From positions 620,001 to 684,000 of the forward strand of contig NZ_CP059732.1 in assembly GCF_014117325.1 (NCBI RefSeq): DNA of 64,000 nucleotides, in the 5' to 3' direction. Made by a program: the position numbers and the translations under genes. Below the pieces are notes generated by a model. It did no database searches. It had not been told where the DNA came from and saw only the letters and a list, made by a program, of their open reading frames with translations. This DNA is from Spirosoma foliorum. GTDB lineage: Bacteria; Bacteroidota; Bacteroidia; Cytophagales; Spirosomataceae. The first letter of the stretch is position 1. The number at the start of each line of letters is the position of its first letter. Positions 42,308 through 51,134 of this stretch are shown here, in pieces.

Positions 42308-42868
42308 TCATTGGTTGTAATTATTCATGGCGGCCTGTATTCCAATAGTACAAAAAGTAATGGCTGCGTTGCCTGCACGATCTAAATAGCCTGGCAATTG
42401 AATCAATTCATCCTCCGGAAACTGCCCCAATACGAAATCAACTTGCCTGCCTTTTGAAAAATTATTGCCAATTCCTACCCGAAGTCGGGCATATTCCTGC
42501 GTATTTAGGACCTCGTCAATATTCTTGAGTCCATTATGTCCGCCCGGCGATCCTTTAGGCTTCAGGCGTAGCTTTCCAAAGGGCAAATCTTTATCATCGG
42601 TGATAATCAGTATGTTTTCAACAGGAATATTCTCCTGCTTCATATAATACTGCACCGCCCGCCCGCTGAGGTTCATATAGGTAGTGGGCTTTATAAAAAA
42701 AAGCTGCTTCCCTTTGTGCTGCCATTTGGCGGTATATGCCAAACGGGTCATCGAGAAAGTAAAACCATGTTGCGCGGCCAGTCGATCCAGAACCATAAAG
42801 CCAGCATTGTGGCGGGTAAGCGCGTACTCTGGGCCAATATTGCCCAATCCAACAATCAAAAATTTCAT
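42308..42868 (-). CDS. pth: Peptidyl-tRNA hydrolase
   Basis: 186 residues, full length. It has the Pth signatures: GLGNIGPEYALTRHNAGF with the catalytic His20, KPTTYMNLSG, the DDKDLPFGKLRLKPKGSPGGHNGLKNI core and RLRVGIG. It releases tRNA from prematurely ended peptidyl-tRNA. It starts 6 bp after the stop of the T9SS-type protein gene on the same strand, so both may be on one transcript. Confidence 0.96.
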   Translation of the reverse strand: MKFLIVGLGNIGPEYALTRHNAGFMVLDRLAAQHGFTFSMTRLAYTAKWQHKGKQLFFIKPTTYMNLSGRAVQYYMKQENIPVENILIITDDKDLPFGKLRLKPKGSPGGHNGLKNIDEVLNTQEYARLRVGIGNNFSKGRQVDFVLGQFPEDELIQLPGYLDRAGNAAITFCTIGIQAAMNNYNQ

Positions 42869-42874
42869 AACAAA

Positions 42875-44737
42875 TCAATTCAATAAGGTTACCGATTCAC
42901 GGTAGGTGGTTTGGGTGCCATCCGGGAATTGACAATCCAGTCGGTAGCCATAGATACCACTGGAGGCCGCCTGACCATTTACGAAGCCATCCCATAAGGG
43001 CTCACCACTTAAAAGCACAAAATTAGCACGATTATAAATGACTGCTCCCCAACGATCATAAACTGTGAATCGAGCAATGGTTAATGAGGAAAAAGTAAAG
43101 TAAGCGGCAAGCGCATCGTTCTGATTGTCATGATTGGGCGAGAAAGCCGCTGGCAGATGAACGAGATTAGGACAATCAACCGCTATTTGAACGGGTTGCG
43201 TGATCACACAGTTTTGATCATCGCGAATCGTTAGAGTATAAATTCCGCCGGTCAAGCCCGAAAATGTGGTCGAGGATTGAAATTGCTGCCCATCGAGCGA
43301 ATATTGTTCTACTCCGGCAACACGCGCAGTGGTAATTAAAATAGAGCCACTCTTTTGGCCACAGGCTGCGTCAGACGTATTGACAGCGACCCGCTGCGGT
43401 CCCGCACTGGCTGCTACATTCATTGATTGACTAATGGTACAATTTTCGCCGTCTCGCGCCACGAGGGTGTAGCTTCCTGACGGTAGGCCCGTAAAAGTCG
43501 GACTGTCCTGAAATTTAGTATTGTCGATACTAAATTGAACGGGGCTACTATTCCCGGCAATTTTCATGGCCAGCTGCCCATTTGCCTGACCGCAGGAGGT
43601 AGGAACTTCGATAGCATCCAGAATAACCATCGGTTTATAGGAAGGTAAACTCAGCGCACTATTGACTTCACAGCCATTCGCATCGCGTACGCGAAGCGTG
43701 TACGTGCCACCCGGTAACTTTGTAAAAAGCGAACTGGACTGAAACGACCCCCCGTAATTAATGGAGTAGGTTAGGGGTGCTTTGCCACCCGTGGCTAAAA
43801 CAGTCACCTCGCCATTTGCTGTTTCACAATGAGGAGGGGTACTTTTCAGACTTGTAATGGTTGGCGGAGTGTCGGTCGTGAGGGTAACAGATTGGGAAGC
43901 CTGGCAGCCAGCAGCGTCTTTTGCAACAGCCGTATAAGAGCCTGGGCCGAGACTGGTAAATATAGGATTGGATTGAAACGCACTTCCATTTAGGCTATAC
44001 TGCCAACCGGTTGACCCAGTCGCAACAACTTCGATAGATCCATTTGTTTTGTCGCAACCCGTGTTGCTGGGAGTTGCCTTAATAGTTGGCTCAACAACCT
44101 CAACCGTAATGGGAATTGGTGGGCTTTCGTTTTGATAGAGCGTCTGGGTGATATAGAACGTGGTTGTCTTTGTAATTTGAGGGCTGTACGTATTGCCTCT
44201 TGCCAGAAGATTGGTGCCCGACGAAGAGGAGTACCACCGAATATCTTTACCTGTAACGACTAAATTAACCGGGCTTCCTTTGCAAACGGGACTTCCCGAT
44301 TTCAGAACAACTCGATAGAGTTCAACTTTGCCCCCCGCTGCATCGAAGCAAGTGGTCCCGTTTACGATGCTCTCGTATGTGCCAATCAGACTTTCATCAA
44401 CAGGGTTGTAGGTGAGTGTACCCTGCCAGTAACAAATACCTCTTACGGCTGTGCTACCATTTTTATCCGATTCGTTGAACGTAACGGTTGAACCGGAAAC
44501 GGCTCCTTTTATATAGGCCAAGCCACCAAGAGGTAATTTCGGGTTAGCTGATTGCGCTGTGCCGCCTAAGGTTGTATTCGTTTGGGTAATCGTTAGCGCG
44601 TAATTGTAGACGGACTGAGTAGGGTCGCCAGGATAGGTTATGCCTAGCCAGAAACCTGCCACGTTGGATTGCGCCTTGCTGTCGGCAAGAACCAGCCCGA
44701 ACACCAGTAAGAGGCCAATGGTAATGTTTCGGTTCAT
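42875..44737 (-). CDS. SprB-repeat/gliding-motility C-terminal domain protein
   Basis: 620 residues from ATG 44737 (MNRNITIG); signal peptide about 1-22. After an N-terminal beta domain with Cys-rich segments come about four SprB-like repeats of around 75 residues (GSYTAVAKDAAGCQASQSVTL, GTYTLRVRDANGCEVNSALSL, GSYTLVARDGENCTISQSMNV, GIYTLTIRDDQNCVITQPVQI). The last 95 residues are the gliding-motility-associated C-terminal domain (LPAAFSPNHDNQND... IYDRWG-like VYDRWGAVIY ... GIYGYRLDC), the T9SS sorting signal. It is secreted to the cell surface. Ends 6 bp before pth. Confidence 0.9.
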   Translation of the reverse strand: MNRNITIGLLLVFGLVLADSKAQSNVAGFWLGITYPGDPTQSVYNYALTITQTNTTLGGTAQSANPKLPLGGLAYIKGAVSGSTVTFNESDKNGSTAVRGICYWQGTLTYNPVDESLIGTYESIVNGTTCFDAAGGKVELYRVVLKSGSPVCKGSPVNLVVTGKDIRWYSSSSGTNLLARGNTYSPQITKTTTFYITQTLYQNESPPIPITVEVVEPTIKATPSNTGCDKTNGSIEVVATGSTGWQYSLNGSAFQSNPIFTSLGPGSYTAVAKDAAGCQASQSVTLTTDTPPTITSLKSTPPHCETANGEVTVLATGGKAPLTYSINYGGSFQSSSLFTKLPGGTYTLRVRDANGCEVNSALSLPSYKPMVILDAIEVPTSCGQANGQLAMKIAGNSSPVQFSIDNTKFQDSPTFTGLPSGSYTLVARDGENCTISQSMNVAASAGPQRVAVNTSDAACGQKSGSILITTARVAGVEQYSLDGQQFQSSTTFSGLTGGIYTLTIRDDQNCVITQPVQIAVDCPNLVHLPAAFSPNHDNQNDALAAYFTFSSLTIARFTVYDRWGAVIYNRANFVLLSGEPLWDGFVNGQAASSGIYGYRLDCQFPDGTQTTYRESVTLLN

Positions 44738-44851
44738 AACAGCGGTGTTTAGGCGAGACACCTAACGTATGGTCTACTAATGTAGCAACATTTGGGAATA
44801 TGTCGGATTTATAACTAGCGACTATTTAGACTTCCTTCCTATTTTTACTTC

Positions 44852-45391
44852 ATGAACCAACAACGCCTGATTTTGTCGAGTCCGCTACTCGAAATTGTGA
44901 TTAGCCGACTTGCCCAGCAATTAATTGAAACCCACCAGGATTTTGCCGATACTGTTATTCTGGGTATGCAGCCACGAGGCATTCATTTTGCCGAACGAGT
45001 GGCACGGGAACTGAATCGAGCGCTGGGGCATACGGTGCCATTGGGCTATTTAGATGCTACGTTTTATCGGGATGATTTTCGTCGACGGGATTCCCCCTTG
45101 CGGCCCAATACAACCCATGTTCCGTTCATTATTGAAAACAAACGAGTCATTCTTATTGACGATGTGCTGGCAACGGGCCGGATGGTTCGAGCCGCTCTCG
45201 ATGCGATGACCGCCTTTGGACGTCCGAGAAAAGTTGAACTACTGGTGTTGATCGATCGGCGCTATAACCGTGATCTCCCCATCAAACCAGACTATACGGG
45301 CAAGCGGGTAAATACGCTTGAATCACAACAAGTACTGGTTGAATGGACTGAGCAAGGGGCTGATGCTGACCGTATCTGGCTAGTTGGTTAG
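44852..45391 (+). CDS. pyrR: PyrR: pyr regulator / uracil phosphoribosyltransferase
   Basis: 179 residues of the PRTase fold. The PRPP-binding loop VILIDDVLATGRMVRAALD is at about 99-117, and the flexible PyrR segment ATFYRDDFRRRDSPLRPNTTHVPF and the late RRYNRDLPIKPDYTGKRVNT match PyrR rather than Upp. It can convert uracil and PRPP into UMP and in some bacteria binds pyr mRNA. No pyrimidine genes are adjacent, so regulation here is unknown. Confidence 0.92.
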   Translation: MNQQRLILSSPLLEIVISRLAQQLIETHQDFADTVILGMQPRGIHFAERVARELNRALGHTVPLGYLDATFYRDDFRRRDSPLRPNTTHVPFIIENKRVILIDDVLATGRMVRAALDAMTAFGRPRKVELLVLIDRRYNRDLPIKPDYTGKRVNTLESQQVLVEWTEQGADADRIWLVG

Positions 45392-45600
45392 TGGCAGAAT
45401 AGGGCTGGTTAAGAGGCAAGATTGGACTGTTAGAATTACTTAGCTAACTATCCATTTTTTATGGGTATATTTACCTGTTATGGTATAAGGAACAGTTGAT
45501 CTCAATATTTTGACAATTAAGGACTTATTTGCGACAATTGAGTCTCTTTTTAGGATTCGGATTTGGTAAGTTTTTTGTAATTTAGCCGACCGTAATTTCT

Positions 45601-48178
45601 ATGAAGACACTTCTATATCAAACACTGCTAACTTTTTTTTTGCTTGACCTTAGTCAGCTTTAGCAGTACTGTAAAAGCCCAGACTGATTTCACCGTCACT
45701 GGGCTGGTTACAGATGCTCAAACAGGTGAGCCAATTCCCTTTGCCAGCGTCGCCCTCGTAGGCCGTCGAAGTGGTACATTGACCGACGAAAAAGGACGCT
45801 ATACCCTCAAGGTTAAAGTTTTGTCGGATTCACTGGCCGTTAGCTCAATGGGCTACAAAGCGCTGCGTCAGGCTATCGACCCTGAGCGGCCGAGTCAGGC
45901 GGTGGATTTCAAACTGGCATCAGCAGGAAATGCCTTGCAGGAGGTAACGGTAAAGGCTGGCGAAAACCCAGCCTGGCGTGTACTTCGGCAGCTGCGTAAA
46001 AACCGATCCCTCAACGACCGAAAACGACTGGCTGCTTATGAATATGACAGCTATGTTAAAACCGATATTGCCCTCAGCCATGTAACCGACCGAATGCGGA
46101 AGAATCCACTCATCAAGCGCATTAACGAAGCGATGAGCAAACAGGATTCGATCGTTGACGATGAAGGTCATCGGCTATTACCCTTGTTGGCTTCGGAGTC
46201 GGTATCCCGTTATTACTATCGAACCAGTCCCGACCGTAAACGCGAAGACATTCGTAAAACGCGAATCAAAGGGGTAGCGGTGGACGACGCTGGGCTTAGT
46301 TCGCAGTTGCTAGGGGGCACTAATCTGGTTAGTCAGAACTTCTACGACAACTACATTCCTATTCTGGGAAAAGATTTTGCCTCGCCCATTGGCGATAACT
46401 GGCGGAACTGGTACGAGTTCTTTCTGGCCGATACGACCCAGATTGGCGATCATATCTGTTACGAAATTCAGTTCGATCCCAAGCGAAAAGAAGATCTTGC
46501 CTTTATCGGAAAGGCCTGGATCGATACAACTTCATTTGCTCTCTGCCAGATTGAAGCTAAAATCGGTCAGGGCGCTAACCTGAACTATGTTCGTTCCCTC
46601 ACCATTGAGCAGGAGTTAGAATCAACGCTCGATTCTACCGCATCAGTATCGGGTACGGCGGGTTGGTTGCCCGTTAGTATCCGCCTTATGGCAAACCTAA
46701 CGGGAGTAGGTAAACAATCGCTGGGACTTCGGGCTCAGGTGACCTTGCGGAACACCAACATAACGGTTAACCGACCTCGACCGTCGGGCTTTTATGAACA
46801 GCCTATTGAGCCAAGTGATACGGTAGCTACCCAGAACGATGCGTACTGGAATAGCGTACAGAAAAATATGGCTGGGGCCGACTCCTTAAATAAGGAAGAC
46901 CAGAAGACGCGCCAGATCATTGAGAAATTACGGGCCGTACCAGCCGTGAAGATGGCCGAAGCGGTAGGACAGGTAGCTGTTACCGGTTTTTATAAAGTGG
47001 GTGGGTTTGATATAGGGCCCTATCCTTACTTGTTTGCTGTGAATAGTGTCGAGGGTTTACGGACGCGAATCGGGTTTCGGACCAACGAACAATTCAGTCG
47101 CAACTGGATTCTTCGCGGGTATGCTGCCTATGGTACACTGGATAATAAATTCAAGTACGGTGGTGAAATCGATTACCTGTTCTCCAGGCAGCATTGGACG
47201 GTGTTGGGCGTTCGGATCGCTAATGATCTGGAACGCCTTGGGTTAACGCCTGAACTGATTGGGGGTAACCGGATTTTCTACGCATTTAGCCGTTTTGGTC
47301 GGTACCGGGGTGGTTATCAGAGTTATCAGAAAGAAGTTTTCTTTAAAACAGAACCGGTTAAAGGAATCCTGCTGACCGCTATGTTAGGCAGCCGGACGTT
47401 TGATCCACTGTTCCCATTTCATTATCGGAAGAGCCCCGAACTGGGCGATCAGTCGCCGTTACAGTCGGATATTAACGACGCTTATTGGTCAATTGAAGCC
47501 CGACTGGCCCGAAAGGAAAAATACCTGATGGACGGGAACGAACGGATTACACTCGGAACAAAACGGGCGCCTATCCTGACCATCCGGTACACGCGTGGCC
47601 TAAAATCACTGGGTAGCGATTTTAATTATAATCGGATTACCCTGCGGGCGCAACAGACGTTGCGTCTTGGCCCGCTCGGACGGATGACCTATCTGCTGTC
47701 AGCAGGCTATACACCAGACGTAATGCCGGCTCCCATGCTGTTCCCGCACATTGGTAATCCAACGCCTTTGCTGACAACTAATACGTTCAACCGGATGCAG
47801 TTCTATGAATTTGTCAGCGACCGCTTTGTGGCTATGCACATTCAACACCGCTTTGAAGGACTGTTGTTCAACCGCATACCGGGAATACGGAAACTGAACT
47901 GGCGATTAATTGCCAATTTCGATGCGCTCTGGGGAAGTTTATCGCAAGAGAACCGGGCTGTTTCGAGTGCTAAACCATTACCCGATGGCGTAAGACCTAT
48001 TTACTTCGGAGCGCTCAATCCTAAAAAACCGTATATGGAAGTGGGTTACGGCATCGATAACATCTTTAAATTGATTCGGATTCAGGCCATTCACCGACTG
48101 GATTATCTGGAAGATGGGCCTAATGGTATTCCATTCAATTCGTTTGCGCTAAAGGCATCAGCAACGGTTAGTTTTTGA
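45601..48178 (+). CDS. DUF5686 / CarboxypepD-regulatory outer-membrane protein, frameshift in signal
   Basis: The main frame runs from 45644 to 48178 (844 residues): VTGLVTDAQTGEPIPFASVALVGRRSGTLTDEKGRYTLKV is a CarboxypepD_reg-like domain (about 15-90), then the DUF5686 body. No convincing start is found in this frame upstream. An ATG at 45601 opens MKTLLYQTLLTFF in another frame; one T fewer in the T9 run at 45633-45641 would join the two into a normal signal peptide ending KAQTDF. So the gene is either phase-variable, a pseudogene, or the run has a sequencing error. Beta-barrel outer-membrane location is likely. Confidence 0.85.
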
Positions 48179-48220
48179 GCCAATCGTTATTCATCCGTCT
48201 ACTTAGAAGGACGTTATACA

Positions 48221-48263
48221 AACAAGCCGTAGATGCGATAACTTTCTGCATCTACGGCTTGTT
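48221..48263 (+). terminator. Hairpin between DUF5686 gene and fdhD
   Basis: 15-16 nt perfect arms (about 48221-48236 and 48248-48263, ACAAGCCGTAGATGC and complement) with an 11-nt loop, 43 bp after the DUF5686 stop and 22 bp before fdhD. The T run is short. Confidence 0.6.
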
Positions 48264-48284
48264 CTGCTAGAAACCAGTATCGTT

Positions 48285-49130
48285 ATGTCACTCGTTGCTC
48301 CGGCCACTATTCAGAAAGTAGTTGGCGAAAATCTGACCGAAGTTTCTGATCTGCTGGCGGTTGAAGAACCGCTCGAAATTCGACTAGGATTTGGACCCGT
48401 TGACGATCGCCAACAGAAATCCGTTTCGGTTACCATGCGGACGCCCGGCCATGACGAAGAGCTGGCGATGGGCTTTCTGTTTACCGAAGGCATTATTCAC
48501 CAGCCCTCCGACATTGTTTCGTGCCGACATTGTGTGCAGGATTCGGAAAAGGAGGGGAACGTTCTGCGGGTTGAACTTAAGCCCGACGTGGTTGTTGACT
48601 GGGCCCGTTTAGAGCGAAATACCTTTACATCATCGAGTTGCGGGTTGTGTGGGAAAACCACGATCGATGCCGTCAGAGCACTGACTCCCGGCCCAATGTT
48701 GTCCGATTTCGCTGTTGAGCCATCCATCATTCATTCCTTGGCCGACCGGATTCGGGAAGCACAGCTGGCGTTTGCCTACACAGGTGGTATTCACGCGGCT
48801 ACCTTGTTCGATGCCGAGGGAAAGCTGTTGTTAGTCCGGGAAGATATCGGTCGACACAATGCATTGGATAAACTGATTGGAGCTGCTTTCTGGCAAAATT
48901 GGCTGCCACTTACTCAGTTCGGCATTTTTCTGAGTGGTCGGGTAGGGGTGGAGCTGGTACAAAAAAGCTGGATGGCGGGTGTGCCGTTGCTTGCGGCCGT
49001 GGGTGCGCCATCCAGCCTGGCTGTTCAAATGGCGCAGGATGCCCAAATGACACTGGCCGGATTTGTCCGTAACGAACGATTTAACCTATATAGCGAGCCA
49101 GGGCGGGTTCGGATAACTCAACTGGCTTAG
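48285..49130 (+). CDS. fdhD: FdhD sulfurtransferase for formate dehydrogenase
   Basis: 281 residues with the key motif SSSCGLCGK (Cys119 and Cys122), and GHDEELAMGFLFTEGII and REDIGRHNALDKLIGAA as in FdhD. It transfers sulfur from IscS to the molybdenum cofactor of formate-dehydrogenase-type enzymes. An FdhF/YdeP-like oxidoreductase gene lies 2 kb downstream, a likely client. The end of the gene overlaps by 50 bp the end of the convergent kinase gene. Confidence 0.94.
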   Translation: MSLVAPATIQKVVGENLTEVSDLLAVEEPLEIRLGFGPVDDRQQKSVSVTMRTPGHDEELAMGFLFTEGIIHQPSDIVSCRHCVQDSEKEGNVLRVELKPDVVVDWARLERNTFTSSSCGLCGKTTIDAVRALTPGPMLSDFAVEPSIIHSLADRIREAQLAFAYTGGIHAATLFDAEGKLLLVREDIGRHNALDKLIGAAFWQNWLPLTQFGIFLSGRVGVELVQKSWMAGVPLLAAVGAPSSLAVQMAQDAQMTLAGFVRNERFNLYSEPGRVRITQLA

Positions 49131-50004
49131 AGGCTACCGGAGCAGGTACCCGTATCGTAAGAGCACCCGGTCGAATATGGGCCTTTACCGTAGTGGTGAG
49201 GCCCCGATATTCACCATCAACCTGAAAATAGGCTTTACGCCCTGTTTCAATGGTGACCGATGTGGCGGGGAAAATCTCAATTTGCTTCGGATCGAAGGGC
49301 TGGAATCGCCAGAATAATTTCAGGATTTCGCCAAACGATAAGCGTCGGAAAACAATTACTTCAAATTTACCATCCGATACATCGCCATCTGGGTTAATAA
49401 CAGCCCCCGTTCCGTACATACGAGCGTTGGCCAGCACAACCATAAACGCGGCCCGGTGCACGCACTCATCATCAACGGTAATGGACACCTTCATGAGCCG
49501 ATGTTTGCGCAGCACCTTTATAACACTTTGTAAATAGCCGAGCTTACCGCGCAGGTTATTCCGCTGATAATATTTAACTAACTGAGCATTCAGGCCGATA
49601 TCGCCCAGGTGCAGGCAACTTTCTCCGTCATTCACCGAAATAACATCGATTTTCTTGGACATACCGTTGACCAGCGTATCTAGGCTACCATGTACATCGG
49701 TGAGAATACCCAATTCGCGAGCCATGCCATTTGCCGATCCTACAGGCAGAATCCCGAGCGAAATAAAGGTGTCAAGCAGGTGTTCTGCCACCTGTTTAAT
49801 GGTGCCATCGCCCCCAGCCGCCACAACGCAGTCGGGTTTATATTTTTCGATTTGTTGTGGAATTGTCTCGTTGTCGGTTTTACCATCGAGGTAAAACTGG
49901 TGAACGGTATGTGGTGAATCGGCGAAGTAGTCGCGAATACCTGTTTCCCAAACAGTTTTATCAGTTCCACCCGAAACTGGATTAATTGCGAATAAAAAGG
50001 TCAA
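49081..50004 (-). CDS. Diacylglycerol kinase-family lipid kinase
   Basis: 307 residues of the DAGK catalytic family: FAINPVSGG at the N-terminus, the nucleotide motif VVAAGGDGTIKQVAEHLL, GILPVGSANGMARELGI, and VFRRLSFGEILKLFWRF in the C-terminal domain. Its 3' end overlaps the 3' end of fdhD by 50 bp on the other strand. It phosphorylates a lipid or a related substrate; the real substrate is unknown. Confidence 0.9.
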   Translation of the reverse strand: MTFLFAINPVSGGTDKTVWETGIRDYFADSPHTVHQFYLDGKTDNETIPQQIEKYKPDCVVAAGGDGTIKQVAEHLLDTFISLGILPVGSANGMARELGILTDVHGSLDTLVNGMSKKIDVISVNDGESCLHLGDIGLNAQLVKYYQRNNLRGKLGYLQSVIKVLRKHRLMKVSITVDDECVHRAAFMVVLANARMYGTGAVINPDGDVSDGKFEVIVFRRLSFGEILKLFWRFQPFDPKQIEIFPATSVTIETGRKAYFQVDGEYRGLTTTVKAHIRPGALTIRVPAPVASKPVELSEPALARYIG

Positions 50005-50052
50005 CTTATAAGCGTTTTAGAAGTTATAACTAACAGGTATCGACTGATTACG

Positions 50053-51126
50053 ATGGAGACGTTGCAACTGCCTTTTATTTATAAACAAAATAAGGACCTG
50101 AAGGATAGTATAAAACATCATTTTTTTTCATGGCTGCATCTGGTGGATCAGCCAGCCGTGAAAATATATCGGGGCTTTGGCAATGGCAAAACGCTGATTG
50201 TGCATGGAAGTATGCTTCGGCGGAGTGCCTTGCCCAGAACGAAATACCGAACGAGTATCTGGTTAAATCTCCTGGGCCTGATTCGGTTGTTTTTAGTTCG
50301 CCCATACCCACATGCGACTATGCGCATACAGGCAGGCGGACAGACTATATATACGCAGGCGGACCTGGATGGCTATTTTCGGGCTGAGGTTCCGGTTGTT
50401 GAACCGCTGCCATCGGGCTGGCATGTTGTTCAGGTACAGTGCGTTGCCCAGGAAAGCGGAGAGGAAACGGTGGTGGCTGAGGGTAAAGGAGCTATATTGA
50501 TTCCTCACCAGGCTGGCTTTGCCTGTATTTCCGACATCGACGATACATTTCTGGTGTCGCATTCGGCCACGTTATTGAAACGACTACGAGTCTTGCTCAC
50601 CCGGAATGCACACACACGCCAGCCGTTTGAAGGCGTTGTTGCACATTATAAACTATTAGCCGAAGCGAATCGGACAGATGGGCAAACAAACCCATTTTTC
50701 TATGTATCGAGTAGTGAATGGAACCTGTACGATTACATTGTAGAGTTTTCGAAGAAGAACGGACTACCGGAAGGCGTATATCTGTTAAGCCCGTTAAAAC
50801 AACTGGCCGAAGTGCTGAAAACGGGTCAGGGGAAGCATATGACCAAGTTTATGCGGATTGTCCGCATTCTGGAAGCCTACCCGGAGCAGCGTTTTATTTT
50901 GTTGGGTGATGATACTCAGGAAGACCCGACAATTTATGAGTCGGTAGTCAGGCATTTTCAGGCTCGGATTCGTTGTGTCTATATTCGGCAGGTTTATCAT
51001 AAAAATCAGCCGAAAACGCGTGAAATATTGAGTCATGTCGAAGCAATGGGTGTTCCTTGTTGCTACTTTGCGCACAGTGCCGAAGCTCGACAGCATTCAG
51101 TAGAAAGTGGATTAACCACATTATAG
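50053..51126 (+). CDS. App1-like phosphatidate phosphatase (DUF2183)
   Basis: 357 residues. The C-terminal HAD-like domain has the DxDxT motif ISDIDDTFLVSH (Asp161, Asp163, Thr165), then FFYVSSSEWNLYDYI, KLRVRILEAYPEQRFILLGDD-type segment (IVRILEAYPEQRFILLGDDTQED) as in App1. The N-terminal part is a beta domain. It is divergent from the lipid kinase gene (48-bp gap), so both may act on phospholipids. Its stop lies 8 bp before the oxidoreductase gene. Confidence 0.88.
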   Translation: METLQLPFIYKQNKDLKDSIKHHFFSWLHLVDQPAVKIYRGFGNGKTLIVHGSMLRRSALPRTKYRTSIWLNLLGLIRLFLVRPYPHATMRIQAGGQTIYTQADLDGYFRAEVPVVEPLPSGWHVVQVQCVAQESGEETVVAEGKGAILIPHQAGFACISDIDDTFLVSHSATLLKRLRVLLTRNAHTRQPFEGVVAHYKLLAEANRTDGQTNPFFYVSSSEWNLYDYIVEFSKKNGLPEGVYLLSPLKQLAEVLKTGQGKHMTKFMRIVRILEAYPEQRFILLGDDTQEDPTIYESVVRHFQARIRCVYIRQVYHKNQPKTREILSHVEAMGVPCCYFAHSAEARQHSVESGLTTL

Positions 51127-51134
51127 AATTGGTT

